NCBI GenBank assembly: GCA_031548645.1
Contig: JAVBQX010000014.1
Span: 42,295-106,294, forward strand
Length of the DNA stretch: 64,000 nt
Direction: 5' to 3'
From: WRMR01 sp031548645
GTDB lineage: Bacteria; Planctomycetota; Planctomycetia; Pirellulales; Thermoguttaceae
Below, piece after piece: positions 1 to 8,914 of this stretch. The number at the start of each line of letters is the position of its first letter. Within the stretch, counting starts at the first letter, position 1. The notes below the pieces were generated by a model. It saw only the letters and a program-made list of their open reading frames with translations, made no database searches and was not told the origin of the DNA. A program made the position numbers and the translations under genes.

Positions 1-1
1 A

Positions 2-61
2 TTGTGGAATTATGCGAAAAACGGACATCCTTATCCCGTGTATTTTACGCAGCCTGATTGA
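2..61 (+). CDS. Possible C-terminal tail of a gene cut by the left edge
   Basis: One plus-strand frame is open from the edge to a TGA at 59-61 and encodes about 19 residues rich in aromatic residues and proline (LWNYAKNGHPYPVYF and so on), which reads like a protein end. It is too short to assign to a family and could be chance. Bases 62-181 between it and the MATE gene hold nothing I can support. Confidence 0.25.
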   Translation: MWNYAKNGHPYPVYFTQPD

Positions 62-181
62 TTTATATGTATTGGAGGGGGTGTGGCCGAAAAACAACGC
101 CACGTGAGAGTCATACGAAAAATGCCCCCCAAGGTCAAGGGCAATTATGGATGGGGTATTGCGTACAAATTGATGAATCCA

Positions 182-1603
182 TCATTCTGCATTCTGAATT
201 CTGCATTCTGCATTCCCTGATTCTTCCTGCGGCATGGTACTCAAACGGCGCAGTCGCCGGAATTCGTACACGGCCAGGCTGAGGGCGATCATGGTCGCGA
301 TGCCGTCCGAGATGGGTGTGGCGACCCAAATGCCGTCGAAACCGAGATATTGGGGCAATACGCAATACAACGGGATCAAAATGAAAACCTGCCGGATCAT
401 CGTCAGCATGAGGGCGACGAGACCGCGGCCGGTCGCCTGAAAATAGTTCGTCGTGATGACCGCCACGCCGACGCCGGGGAACATCAGCATGAAGATGCGA
501 ATCGCGCGTTCGGCCAGCGGGGCAAGTTCGGGCGTGTTTCGCAGGAACAGGTACAGCACGGTTTTCGGAAACAACAGCACGATGAGCGTGTAACACAGGT
601 TCAAAAAAAAGACGAACCCCAGCATCAGGGCGAAGGTTTTGGCGACCCTCGCGTATTTTTTCGCGCCCGTGTTGTAGCCGACGACCGGTTGTCCGCCCTG
701 GCTGATGCCGAGCACGACCGCGAACACCAGTTGAAAGATCGACTGGCAGATGCTCATGGCCGCAATTCCGCTTTCGCCGGTCCAATTCGCGTCCGCATGC
801 CAGAGAAACTGGTGGTTGATCAGGGCGATGATCACGCAACCGGCCAGGTTCATCAGGCAGGGCGCCAGCCCCATGTGGCAAATCAGCCGGACACGTTCGA
901 GGTCGAAGCGGATATATTTCAAACGCCAGCGGAGCAGCGTGCGACCGGATAAATAGTACCACGCGATCCACACGGACGAAACCGCCTGCGAAATGACGTT
1001 GGCAATGGCCGGGCCTTCGATGCCCGTTTTGAGCACGAAGAGAAAGAACCACGACAGGATGATATTGACGACCGCCGAAATGATCAGCGTGATCATGGCG
1101 ATGTGCACCTTGCCCTCGCTGCGCAGAAAGCCGTTGATGCCGAACGAAATCTGCATGAAAAACGTTCCGAAGATGATGATGCGCAGGAACCGTTTGGCCA
1201 TCGGCAGCGTGACGTCGGTGGCGCCGAAAAATCTCAGCAGCGGCTCAAGAAAAATCAATCCGAAAACGGTAAACAGCACGGTCACCGCAAGAAACAGGCA
1301 CAACGCGACGCCCATGAGACGTTCGGCCTCGTCAAGCCGGTTTTGGCCCAATCGGATCGAAAGCAGCGTGTTGGTTCCGATGCCGATCATCATGGCCGCC
1401 GAGAGCATGATCAGCATGATCGGGAACGACAGCGCCACCGCGGCGAGTGCGTCTTCCCCGAACACGTTGTTGACGAAAATACGGTCGATGATGCCGTAGG
1501 AGGTGTTGACGAACATGCCCGTCACGGCGGGAACGGAAAACCGCAGGAGCAGTCGCCCGACGGGGAGTTCGCCGATGAATTTTGCCTGGTCTTCGCGACT
1601 CAT
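182..1603 (-). CDS. MATE family multidrug/Na+ antiporter-type efflux transporter
   Basis: Inner-membrane exporter of the MATE family, which extrudes organic cations or drugs in exchange for Na+ or H+. The 473 residues form about twelve hydrophobic segments in two similar halves. The N-terminal half has the usual PAVTGMFVNTSYGIIDRIFV and ALSFPIMLIMLSA patterns, and the length fits the family. Substrate cannot be read from the sequence. The ATG at 1603 gives the expected short cytoplasmic lead; there is no clear SD. The last ~10 residues (NAECRIQNAE) and the stop codon are encoded by a GCAGAAT-type interspersed repeat at 183-215, so the natural C-terminus has probably been altered by the repeat. 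Confidence 0.9.
   Translation of the reverse strand: MSREDQAKFIGELPVGRLLLRFSVPAVTGMFVNTSYGIIDRIFVNNVFGEDALAAVALSFPIMLIMLSAAMMIGIGTNTLLSIRLGQNRLDEAERLMGVALCLFLAVTVLFTVFGLIFLEPLLRFFGATDVTLPMAKRFLRIIIFGTFFMQISFGINGFLRSEGKVHIAMITLIISAVVNIILSWFFLFVLKTGIEGPAIANVISQAVSSVWIAWYYLSGRTLLRWRLKYIRFDLERVRLICHMGLAPCLMNLAGCVIIALINHQFLWHADANWTGESGIAAMSICQSIFQLVFAVVLGISQGGQPVVGYNTGAKKYARVAKTFALMLGFVFFLNLCYTLIVLLFPKTVLYLFLRNTPELAPLAERAIRIFMLMFPGVGVAVITTNYFQATGRGLVALMLTMIRQVFILIPLYCVLPQYLGFDGIWVATPISDGIATMIALSLAVYEFRRLRRLSTMPQEESGNAECRIQNAE
183..215. repeat. GCATTCT/GCAGAAT short repeat cluster at the end of the MATE gene
   Basis: Four to five copies of GCATTCT or GAATTCT in 33 bases. The reverse complement matches 63207-63240 inside dnaG at about 31 of 34 bases, in a different reading frame. 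It supplies the stop codon of the MATE gene. Confidence 0.75.
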
Positions 1604-1718
1604 TTTTTTGTTTTATTCGCTCGACTCGCAAAGAATGCGTATTTTATATGCAACGCATAAGCTTGGGGGACGGGGCGGGAAGGAGTTTTATTGTTTAGGA
1701 GAACAGCGAAGGACGAAA

Positions 1719-1862
1719 TCTTTCTCGCAGAGACGCAAAGGACGCTGAGTGGTAATTTGTACGAAAACAAAAATGAGCATTGCTAGTTGCAAAAACCTAT
1801 ATTGCAGCATTTTTCATAACGTGATTGTTCTAAAAACCCTCTGCGTCTCTGCGAGAAACAAA
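1719..1862. repeat. Inverted-repeat element with GAGACGCAAAG ends
   Basis: The left arm (1719-1749, core TTTCTCGCAGAGACGCA) is matched in reverse complement by the right arm (1838-1862), with about 90 bases of AT-rich sequence between. The GAGACGCAAAG core recurs at 33738-33787 and 35344-35390. The element fills most of the 1604-1946 gap, in which no gene is seen. Confidence 0.65.
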
Positions 1863-1946
1863 TTTGCTCATTTCAAGTATAATCAGCCTTTGTCGTTTGC
1901 ACAGCGAGAACGGAGTGGAATTCACAATTATTGTTTGTTGTGCATT

Positions 1947-2936
1947 TTATCCGTGCATTTCGGCGGCAAGTCGGGCGAGACCTTCTTCGGTTGAAACCGT
2001 GGGGCGATAGCCGAAGTCGCTTTTGGCGCGGGAAATGTTAAACCAATGGGAACGCGCCAGTTGCATCACGAGAAATCGCGTGATGGCAGGTTCGCCGCGA
2101 AAGCCTAATAATCCGTAGCAATTTTCAAGAAACACGCTTCTGCGCCATGCGGACTGGAAAGAAATCGACCGGGTGATTAGCGGCAATTTCGCGATGGTCA
2201 GCAATTCATTGATGAGGTCCCAACAATTGACCGGCATACCCTGTGAAATGAAATAACAATTTCCAGCAACAGGACTTCCGTCGAATAAAGCATCGCCGGC
2301 CAACAAATGGGCGTTCGCCGCGTTTTCGACATAAGTGATGTCAACCATATTGGTTCCGCCACCAATACGGCAAAGTTTCCCCTGCTTGGCACGGGCAATC
2401 AAACGCGGAATCAGGTGGCAGTCGCCCGGCCCCCAGATCAGGTGGGGACGCAAGGCGCAGGTCAACAATCCTTCGCGGCCATTCGCCGTCAGAACCATAC
2501 GCTCCGCAAGGGCTTTCGTTCGCGGGTAATGGGCCAACCAGTTGCTGGGGTAGGGAAATGATTCGTCAATGCCTTCCTGATCATTGCCGTCAAAAACTAC
2601 GCTGGGGCTGCTCGTGTATACCAATTTTTGAACACTGCTTTTGACGCAAGCGTCAATTATATAAAGAGTTCCGATGGCATTCGTTTCAAAAAACGGTCGC
2701 CAGTGGCACGAAATGCCGGCTTGCGCGGCGGTGTGGTAAACAATATCGACACCCTGGCAGGCCGCTTGTACATCTGCCGGCTTTCTCAAATCGCCCAGTT
2801 GAACATCGATTTTGAGCCCGTCGAAAGAGGCGTGGTGATTTCGGCAAAAGACGCGTACCTTATCACCTCGCTCAAGCAACTGCTTGACGATATATTGTCC
2901 CAAAAAACCGCCGCCACCTGTCACCAGAGCGTACAT
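1947..2936 (-). CDS. NAD(P)-dependent extended SDR (3-beta-HSD / epimerase-like)
   Basis: Extended short-chain dehydrogenase/reductase, probably acting on a nucleotide sugar or on a sterol- or hopanoid-like substrate. The 329 residues show the Rossmann motif ALVTGGGGFLGQYIV at the N-terminus, the strand ending in DIVYHTAAQAG, the catalytic-type YPRTK tyrosine/lysine pair, and an RPHLIWGPGD substrate-side motif typical of the 3-beta-HSD-like group. The ATG at 2936 is chosen because it puts the glycine motif right after the start. An in-frame ATG at 2969 would add 11 residues without homology value. There is no SD. Neighbours give no pathway. Confidence 0.85.
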   Translation of the reverse strand: MYALVTGGGGFLGQYIVKQLLERGDKVRVFCRNHHASFDGLKIDVQLGDLRKPADVQAACQGVDIVYHTAAQAGISCHWRPFFETNAIGTLYIIDACVKSSVQKLVYTSSPSVVFDGNDQEGIDESFPYPSNWLAHYPRTKALAERMVLTANGREGLLTCALRPHLIWGPGDCHLIPRLIARAKQGKLCRIGGGTNMVDITYVENAANAHLLAGDALFDGSPVAGNCYFISQGMPVNCWDLINELLTIAKLPLITRSISFQSAWRRSVFLENCYGLLGFRGEPAITRFLVMQLARSHWFNISRAKSDFGYRPTVSTEEGLARLAAEMHG

Positions 2937-2968
2937 AGATTTGTTTTGTTTATATAAAAAATCGTACA

Positions 2969-3013
2969 ATTAAATTGAGTTTTCGAGCATAAAAGCTTAC
3001 AACTCAATTTAAT
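2969..3013. promoter_or_regulatory. 13-bp perfect inverted repeat upstream of the SDR gene
   Basis: ATTAAATTGAGTT (2969-2981) is perfectly complemented at 3001-3013, with a 19-base spacer. It lies 33-77 bases ahead of the SDR start on the minus strand. It could be an operator or a leader hairpin; there is no T-tract that would make it a good terminator. Confidence 0.4.
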
Positions 3014-3173
3014 CATAAGGTGCCTTGTGTTCTATGGCAAGGCATGTGCTGCAAAGCCGGACATTTTTTCCGGTTTTCCAAGGTTTTTTGTTGCAGAGAT
3101 CATATTCGACATGACGGCGGGCTTGATAATTGATACAAAGTCATTTTTGCTTCAATTGTATGATTATTGTTTC

Positions 3174-3202
3174 TTGACAACATTTCTTCCGCGACCTAAT
3201 TT
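3174..3202 (+). promoter_or_regulatory. Candidate sigma-70 promoter for the 3300 gene
   Basis: A perfect TTGACA (3174-3179), a 17-base spacer and TAATTT (3197-3202, 4 of 6 consensus), about 95 bases ahead of the ATG at 3300. The surrounding DNA is AT-rich. This is read by eye only. Confidence 0.4.
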
Positions 3203-3299
3203 TACATGAATAAGATAAAAATTGCCATTGCTGCATTGATTTACGAGCAAAAATGGCGTCGCAAATCAGTTGTAAACGCACAAAATAGAGAGATTCCTC

Positions 3300-4130
3300 A
3301 TGTCGATTGACTCCCAAAATCATCAGGCAATCCGCGGCCTTCTTGAAAACGCATTGCATCAGGTGGTGGCAACGCAGACGCAAGTGACGAGCATTGAAGG
3401 TCAGTTGCACGAAATCAAGTCACAGATCGACCTCTCGCTGGAATCCATCGACTCGGTTTTGAAACAGCTTGAAGCGAGCGAGCAGAAGGTGGAAAAAGTC
3501 CGTAGCGACGTCGCCGCGACGCTTGGCGAAATGTTCGAGCACATGTCGCGCATCGTCAACGGCGCCCGCGAGCAGATGATGCAGGGCCACGCCGATGAAG
3601 CGAGCTCGCAACAGCCCGTCACGCCTGAGATGCCGACGGGAAGCGTGATTGAAGAAAGCATTCCGGAAAAATCGGCAATCGAACATGCGGCGGCCACTCC
3701 CGTCGATGAAACTACGTCAGAATCTCTGAGCGGCGGCGAAGCGGGGCAACGGGCGACGGCGTCACTCAACGAAATGATCGCGACGATCGACGAAACCAAC
3801 GCGCCGCCGGAAACCGAAGTGGAATCGCAAATCGAATCGCCCCCTGATGCGCCCGCGGAAGCGTTAATGGAAACACCGCCCGAAACATTGCCGGTACAAG
3901 AAACGCCTGCTACGCCTGAAACGGAGCCGCAAACCTCAACGGAACCGGAAACGCCGAAAGGTCCGGGCAGCGCCGATTCGCTGAGCGCTTTGCTCGCAAA
4001 GGCCAGAGCCGCGACCGGCGCAGTTCTCGCACCCGCAACAGAGGCGGCGCCGATTGTCGGCGAAGAGGAAGACGCCCAGACGGTCAATGAACTGCTGCAC
4101 AACACTTCCGGATCATTCGTCGCGCAATAG
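3300..4130 (+). CDS. Hypothetical protein: N-terminal coiled coil with long acidic Pro/Glu/Thr-rich tail
   Basis: I do not recognise a family. Residues ~10-90 have heptad-like spacing (IEGQLHEIKSQIDLSLESID, then KQLEASEQKVEKV) consistent with a coiled coil. Residues ~100-235 are a disordered segment dominated by E, P, T and A in loose repeats (PPETEVES, PPDAPAE, PPETLPVQ). The C-terminal ~40 residues are more ordered (SADSLSALLAKARAATG, then a short NELLHNTSGSF segment). There is no signal peptide or membrane segment, so it is probably cytoplasmic. Codon use matches neighbouring genes, which supports a real gene. The layout recalls planctomycete scaffold-like proteins, but that is only analogy. 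Confidence 0.7.
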   Translation: MSIDSQNHQAIRGLLENALHQVVATQTQVTSIEGQLHEIKSQIDLSLESIDSVLKQLEASEQKVEKVRSDVAATLGEMFEHMSRIVNGAREQMMQGHADEASSQQPVTPEMPTGSVIEESIPEKSAIEHAAATPVDETTSESLSGGEAGQRATASLNEMIATIDETNAPPETEVESQIESPPDAPAEALMETPPETLPVQETPATPETEPQTSTEPETPKGPGSADSLSALLAKARAATGAVLAPATEAAPIVGEEEDAQTVNELLHNTSGSFVAQ

Positions 4131-4206
4131 GGGAGCACGGCGACAGTGGTGCGATCGGGTACGCTGCCATATGTCACGCACCCAAATTTCCGACCGTCAT
4201 CGCCGA

Positions 4207-5016
4207 TCATTTTTCCATGATCGTTTTCCAGGCGGAACGTGTGAGGAAACTCTCCGATACGTTCGATTCCATTTCCTCGAAAAGCGACCACGGCACGGTG
4301 AAGGACATGAAGTCGCGCCCCAACGCTTTGCGCAGAAAAAATCTCGCGGAAATATCGGTCAGGCCGACGACCGCTCGCGGTTCCGCCTGTTCCGATTCGT
4401 AAAATGGATAAAGCGCGAACGTCATGCAGCCGGCGCCGAAGGGAATGCGGACGTTGTCGTTGCCGCGGCGGGCGTAATTGGCCAATACGGTGAGCGCCGA
4501 CAACTGATCCGCGTCGACGAGAAACGCGACCACTTTCGGTTGTTCGCCGGGAAGCAGTTTTTCAAGCGGTTTGATGACGATATACGGTCCTTCCGGCTTG
4601 ATTTTCGGCAACGAATCGGAAAATTCCGCGACAAGTTCCGGCGTCTTCAAAAAGCCTTCCCCTTCGCTGAATTCATCGATAAGAATTTTCGGGGCGCCTT
4701 CCGCTTTCATCCGTTCGATGACCTAGCGTCCCGATTCCGAATGTTCATTGCCGATAGAGAGGAAGCGGTCGTAACATTCCTTCCCGCCCGGAAACGCGTC
4801 GGGGTTCAAGTCGGCCAACCCGAACCCGAACGCGGCGCCGGAACAACTGCAACTTGTCGCGGACATGTAAACGGTGTCTCCTTTCGCGGCGATCGCGACG
4901 GGAATCATGGAACACATGCCCTTCGCCTCCTTGCCATCGGCGGACGGTTCCTGGGCGTAGAAAATCGCAAGCGGCGGAAAGCGAAGCGAAACGGCATCGG
5001 CAATGGCGGTTTTCAT
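4207..5016 (-). pseudogene. DUF169 family protein interrupted by an in-frame TAG
   Basis: Both halves look like one DUF169 protein, a family of unknown biochemical role with a conserved cysteine-rich region. The first part (5016 to 4726, 97 residues) starts at an ATG preceded by AAAGGAG at 5022-5028 and has the MSATSCSCSG cysteine cluster. A TAG at 4723-4725 follows ESGR, and the same frame continues through VIER to an ATG at 4710 and another 167 residues ending in the family-type GRDFMSFTVPW segment. One base change (for example CAG to TAG) would restore about 269 residues. It may be a recent pseudogene, a readthrough gene, or two polypeptides made by reinitiation 12 bases after the stop. 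A sequencing error is possible. Confidence 0.75.
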
Positions 5017-5155
5017 GACGGCTCCTTTGCGTTGGAATTGTTGAGAGATTTCTTCTGCCAACGTCATTTTACCTGACACGCCATCCAGCGTCGAGCGACG
5101 AAATACGCGATCCAACAACGGATGCGTTTAAATTTTACCGTCAGCACAATAATCG

Positions 5156-5989
5156 CTATTTGCCGCAATAGTCAATCGCCCGGGCCAGTTCGGTTTTGAT
5201 ATCCGGCCTGCGGACGATGCGATCGATAAACCCGTGTTTCAAAAGAAATTCGCTCGTTTGAAAGCCCTTGGGCAATTCGATTCGCAAGGTCGCCTTGATC
5301 GTTCGTGGACCCGCAAAACCGATCAGGGCTTTCGGTTCGGCGAAAACCAAGTCGCCCAGCGAGGCGAAACTGGCGGCGACTCCGCCCATCGTCGGATTGG
5401 TCATTACGGAGATAAACAATCCCCCGGCTTCGTGAAACCGGGCCAACGCGGCGGACACTTTGGCCATTTGCATCAGGGAAAGAATGCCTTCGTGCATTCG
5501 GGCCCCACCGCCGGAACCGGAAATAATGATCAGCGGAAGGTCCTGTTCCGTCGCACGTTCGATCGCACGGGTCAATTTTTCTCCCACGACGGAACCCATG
5601 CTCCCCATGATGAAGCGGGAATCGGTCACGCCGAACGCAACCCGCCGGGCACGCACACGACCGAGCCCGGTCACGGCCGCCTCTTTCAGCCCGGTCAGCT
5701 TTTGGTCGTCCGCGATTCGGTCCTTGTAACTGCGGCGGTCGGAAAATTCGAGCGGGTCGCCGGGCAGCAAGTCCGCATCCCATTCCTCGAAGGTTCCTTC
5801 GTCAAGCACTTGCCGGATACGCTCTTGCGCCGAAACGTACCAGTGGTAATCGCAGTCGGGGCAAACGCCCATGCGACGCTCGGCCTCTTTGCGGAAAATG
5901 GTCGCCTGACAGCCGGGGCAACGCACCCAAAGCCCTTCGGGCACGCCGCGTTTCTGGTAAGTGACGCCTGTGGGGTGTTCGTTCGACAT
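5156..5989 (-). CDS. accD: Acetyl-CoA carboxylase carboxyltransferase subunit beta
   Basis: Beta half of the carboxyltransferase that moves CO2 from biotin carboxyl carrier protein to acetyl-CoA, making malonyl-CoA for fatty-acid synthesis. The 277 residues begin with the C4 zinc ribbon (CPGC at ~24-27 and CPDC at ~43-46), followed by the crotonase-fold core with GSMGSVVGEKL, SGSGGGARMHEG and PTMGGVAASFASLGD, the acetyl-CoA site motifs. Length matches AccD. accA is not adjacent. The minus-strand methyltransferase gene ends 62 bases upstream, so the genes may be co-transcribed. The ATG at 5989 lacks a strong SD. Confidence 0.97.
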   Translation of the reverse strand: MSNEHPTGVTYQKRGVPEGLWVRCPGCQATIFRKEAERRMGVCPDCDYHWYVSAQERIRQVLDEGTFEEWDADLLPGDPLEFSDRRSYKDRIADDQKLTGLKEAAVTGLGRVRARRVAFGVTDSRFIMGSMGSVVGEKLTRAIERATEQDLPLIIISGSGGGARMHEGILSLMQMAKVSAALARFHEAGGLFISVMTNPTMGGVAASFASLGDLVFAEPKALIGFAGPRTIKATLRIELPKGFQTSEFLLKHGFIDRIVRRPDIKTELARAIDYCGK

Positions 5990-6051
5990 GGGATTACAGG
6001 AATAACGTTTTAATCAGAAATTATTTTCACAAAAAAGGCTCGACACATCAT

Positions 6052-7044
6052 TTAATCGTCATTGTAGCAAAACATGACCGATTCGCCAGATGGGAGTGCG
6101 GCCCCGCTTTTGGCGTGCAAAGTCATCGTGTGTGCGTCGAGTCGCATCCGTTTTCGCACAAACCGTTCCCCCCACGCCTCTTTTGCCGTTTCCACAACAA
6201 GATTGGTCAAACGGTTGAGCGAAAACCCGGGCGTGTGGCAGGTGAAAAGCAAAAAGCAGGGAAAATCCGCTTCCAGCAACGAAAAACAATCGAACAACAG
6301 GTCGGGCAAGTGTTTCGACAAACGCCAGATTTCGCCTTTCGCGCCGTGCCCATAGCTTGGCGGATCAAGAATGACGCCGCGGTAAGCATTCCCGCGTTTC
6401 AGCTCACGACGTACGAATTTCTGCGCATCTTCGGCGATCCAACGAATTTGAGTTTGGGATGTTTGGGAAATTTTCGCGTTTTTTCTGGCCCAAGCGAGCA
6501 CATTTTTCGCCGCGTCAACGTGGACCACCTCCGCACCGCCAAGGGCCGCGGCCAACGTACTGCCGCCGGTATAGGCGAACAGGTTGAGAACGCGAAACGC
6601 AGCCTGCTGATCGGGCTCGCTTTGCGCCGAATTTGATTTCGTCTGTCGTAAGCAAAAAGCCTTGACGGCGTCCCAGTTTTCCGCCTGTTCCGGAAACAGG
6701 CCCACGTGTCCGAAGGGGGTGCCGCGAAGTTCGAATACGGCCCGGTCATGTCGAATTTGCCACGCTTCGGAATTCACGACGTTCGAATCGTTAAGAGCGG
6801 GAAAAACCGAACGTCCGGCGTCCGTTTTGGGAATCCAATACCCACGATCGCCCAACGCGTTTGAGGGTTTGGTCGAAATTTCATCGACATGAAAGACCGC
6901 GTCCGCCGTTTGCCAGAGAGATGACGATTTTTTTTTCAGATTGGCCGACGCAGGGCAGGGACGGTCAAGCACAAAACCGCCAAACCTTTCAAGTCTCCTG
7001 TTTTCACCAAAATCAAGAGCCTCGTATTGGTCGTGTGAAAACAT
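6052..7044 (-). CDS. Class I SAM-dependent methyltransferase, RlmI/RlmK-like (rRNA cytosine-5 type)
   Basis: Predicted cytosolic RNA methyltransferase. Of 330 residues, ~160-190 form the SAM site (NLFAYTGGSTLAAALGGAEV, then HVDAAK), and LDPPSYGHG (~245) is the DPPxxG/A motif IV of this group. The N-terminal part lacks an obvious PUA domain, so it is closer to the SAM-dependent family of PF10672 than to full RlmI. The ATG at 7044 is chosen because the longer frame to 7194 would overlap the upstream CpaB gene and adds only an Arg-rich stretch. It begins 38 bases after the CpaB gene ends, suggesting one transcript. The substrate base is not known. Confidence 0.88.
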   Translation of the reverse strand: MFSHDQYEALDFGENRRLERFGGFVLDRPCPASANLKKKSSSLWQTADAVFHVDEISTKPSNALGDRGYWIPKTDAGRSVFPALNDSNVVNSEAWQIRHDRAVFELRGTPFGHVGLFPEQAENWDAVKAFCLRQTKSNSAQSEPDQQAAFRVLNLFAYTGGSTLAAALGGAEVVHVDAAKNVLAWARKNAKISQTSQTQIRWIAEDAQKFVRRELKRGNAYRGVILDPPSYGHGAKGEIWRLSKHLPDLLFDCFSLLEADFPCFLLFTCHTPGFSLNRLTNLVVETAKEAWGERFVRKRMRLDAHTMTLHAKSGAALPSGESVMFCYNDD

Positions 7045-7082
7045 GAGGCATTTGGTGAAATAAAACGGTATGCGGTAAATGT

Positions 7083-8315
7083 TTATTGTGCTGAAATATA
7101 CAACCCGCCTGTGCGATAGACGCCGCGCGACTGGTTTTGCGATTCGGGCCGGGCTTCGTAAACCACCGGCGGACGGGGCGCGACGACTTGCCATTTCACG
7201 TCGGCGTTGCCGTTCTGGCCGGACGTGTCGTAAAACGACGAATATCGCGGCGTTGGCTTATTTTCGACCAGTTTATTGTCCGACAACATTTTGTCAATCG
7301 CGGAAACCTGCGACATGACCGATTTTTCCGCGGCATAACCCTCGGCCGGGATTCCGCGAAGGGCCGAAAATTGTACGTCATTTTGGTTCACCGGCCTCAA
7401 GACCTGTCCCACCGGCGCGATATTGCCGGCAATGTGCTGCGAAGGAGCTTTGTCACGAATCACAACCGTGATTTCGGCAGATTTCGCGTTGAACGCGAGG
7501 CTTTGTGAAATTAACTCGGGCTGCTGTTTGGCCGGGTCGTGTAAGCTGTAAGGATCTGGACCTTCCAAACGGCTTTGCGGCTGGGAATCACCGGCGGTTT
7601 GCGTTTCCGGCGGCGGACAGATCCGAAGGCGGATTTTCGTCCCTTCCTGCGATTCGTCTTGCAGGTTTTTGCGTTGCGCGTCACTCAGCAACAGCGAAAC
7701 GGTTCCCTTGTTTTCAGTCTTTTGCGAATCGCCGATTTCCTCCCAAACGGAATCGAGAACGGGGATTTTTTCCAACAGGACAAATTCCCCCGCTTCGTCG
7801 CCGGTGTCCGCGTCATTTTGTACGACAATAATGTCAACCTGGTCACCCGGCAAGACGGCCGAAATGCCGGTTTTCCCGTCCGTGACCGGTTCGTGAACCT
7901 GGACAGGCACCGCGTGGAACCCGGGCGGAATAAATCCCTGGGCGTTGTTTTTCGCCGTCCGACCGACGAAAAATTCGTCCAAAAGCAAGGTGCCTTTCGG
8001 CAACTCGGTTTTCGCGCTGCGGCCTTCGATTTGCTGGTAGGTTTTCACGGCGCCGCGGGGAACCGCGTCCTTGGGCTGTTGGACGACGAGCACGTCCTCG
8101 GGTGAAATCTCCTTCCCTTCGCGAAGCGGGCTTTTCAGCACGAAAACATCGCGGGTTTTTGCCGGGTCGGGTTTGTCTTCGGCTACCTTTTGCTTGCCGG
8201 TTTCCAGCAGCTGGGCGATTCCCGTCGCAATGATCATTCCCAGTCCGAAAGCCGCGACGAGCAGGACGATCGCCTTGGAATATCTCATGAAAACATGATT
8301 TTTCAACGAATTCAT
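7083..8315 (-). CDS. cpaB: Flp pilus assembly protein CpaB / RcpC-like (SAF domain)
   Basis: Envelope protein of the Flp/Tad type IV pilus family, where CpaB-type proteins sit in the periplasm beside the secretin. It has 410 residues: an N-terminal membrane anchor (KAIVLLVAAFGLGMIIATGI, ~13-32), a SAF domain at ~55-125 (VFVLKSPLREGKEISPEDV, LPKGTLLLDEF), and the RcpC-type segment at ~130-240 with the hallmark GFHAVPVQV and VLPGDQVDIIVV. The last ~170 residues are Pro/Gln-rich and unlike CpaB. No other tad genes are in the window, so the function may be displaced. An ATG at 8288 (MRYSK) is an alternative start. Confidence 0.85.
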   Translation of the reverse strand: MNSLKNHVFMRYSKAIVLLVAAFGLGMIIATGIAQLLETGKQKVAEDKPDPAKTRDVFVLKSPLREGKEISPEDVLVVQQPKDAVPRGAVKTYQQIEGRSAKTELPKGTLLLDEFFVGRTAKNNAQGFIPPGFHAVPVQVHEPVTDGKTGISAVLPGDQVDIIVVQNDADTGDEAGEFVLLEKIPVLDSVWEEIGDSQKTENKGTVSLLLSDAQRKNLQDESQEGTKIRLRICPPPETQTAGDSQPQSRLEGPDPYSLHDPAKQQPELISQSLAFNAKSAEITVVIRDKAPSQHIAGNIAPVGQVLRPVNQNDVQFSALRGIPAEGYAAEKSVMSQVSAIDKMLSDNKLVENKPTPRYSSFYDTSGQNGNADVKWQVVAPRPPVVYEARPESQNQSRGVYRTGGLYISAQ

Positions 8316-8914
8316 TCATCAACCCCTTATTCACGCACCCATCAAGGCACAAAGCGGGCGCGGACATAGCGCTCCCTAATAACCTTATTCGGCAATCGGG
8401 AGCTAAAGATTCTGCCGAAGTCGTTCTTAATGCCTTTCCGATTCGAGCGGTTCACGATTATGCCGAATGCGAAAAATAACCCGTTTTGGCAATTCAGGCA
8501 ATGATCGGCAAGAGGCATGTATAAATAGATTCACCTGTAAAACCCATTTCATGGAAATTTTCGGAACAAACCAAACAACCACATTTTTTTCCGCTTGGGT
8601 CGCATGCCGCGAATCAGTGATCGATAATCCTGATTGTAATGCTTTGTTTTGTGATAGCAGTAAAAAGCGTTGCTCCGTATCTACGGGAAGTATGTACAGT
8701 GATATTGTACTGGCGATAAAAAGTTTGCCGCGATTCCGCCGCTGCTTGCCACGCCAATGAGGGAAGTCACGCAAATAGCGATGTTTTCCGCCATTGGCGA
8801 AGCAAGCGATTCATCGGATGTGTTTAAATTATATTGCCAGCACAATAATTTTCAGGTTGATCGCCGAAAACGGAAGTGACGGCGTCAGCGCAACGTCTTG
8901 TCAAGGAAGGCGAG
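8316..8914. other. Intergenic region between divergent cpaB and TolC-family genes
   Basis: About 600 bases with no ORF I can support. Frames of up to 115 codons exist on both strands, but their translations lack any family resemblance or plausible composition. It should hold the divergent promoters; no strong -35/-10 pair stood out. Confidence 0.5.

Noticed and set aside
183..215. Simple slippage microsatellite
   Set aside because: The unit pattern including its irregular GAATTC/GAACGC position is matched at a distant locus in dnaG, so it is an interspersed repeat and not only local slippage.
7083..8315. Tad pilus locus
   Set aside because: CpaB-like protein stands alone with a non-standard C-terminus; no cpaA, cpaC, tadA or flp gene nearby.
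8427..8774. 115-codon minus-strand frame in the cpaB/TolC gap
   Set aside because: No SD, no family, composition unlike the genes around it; treated as intergenic.
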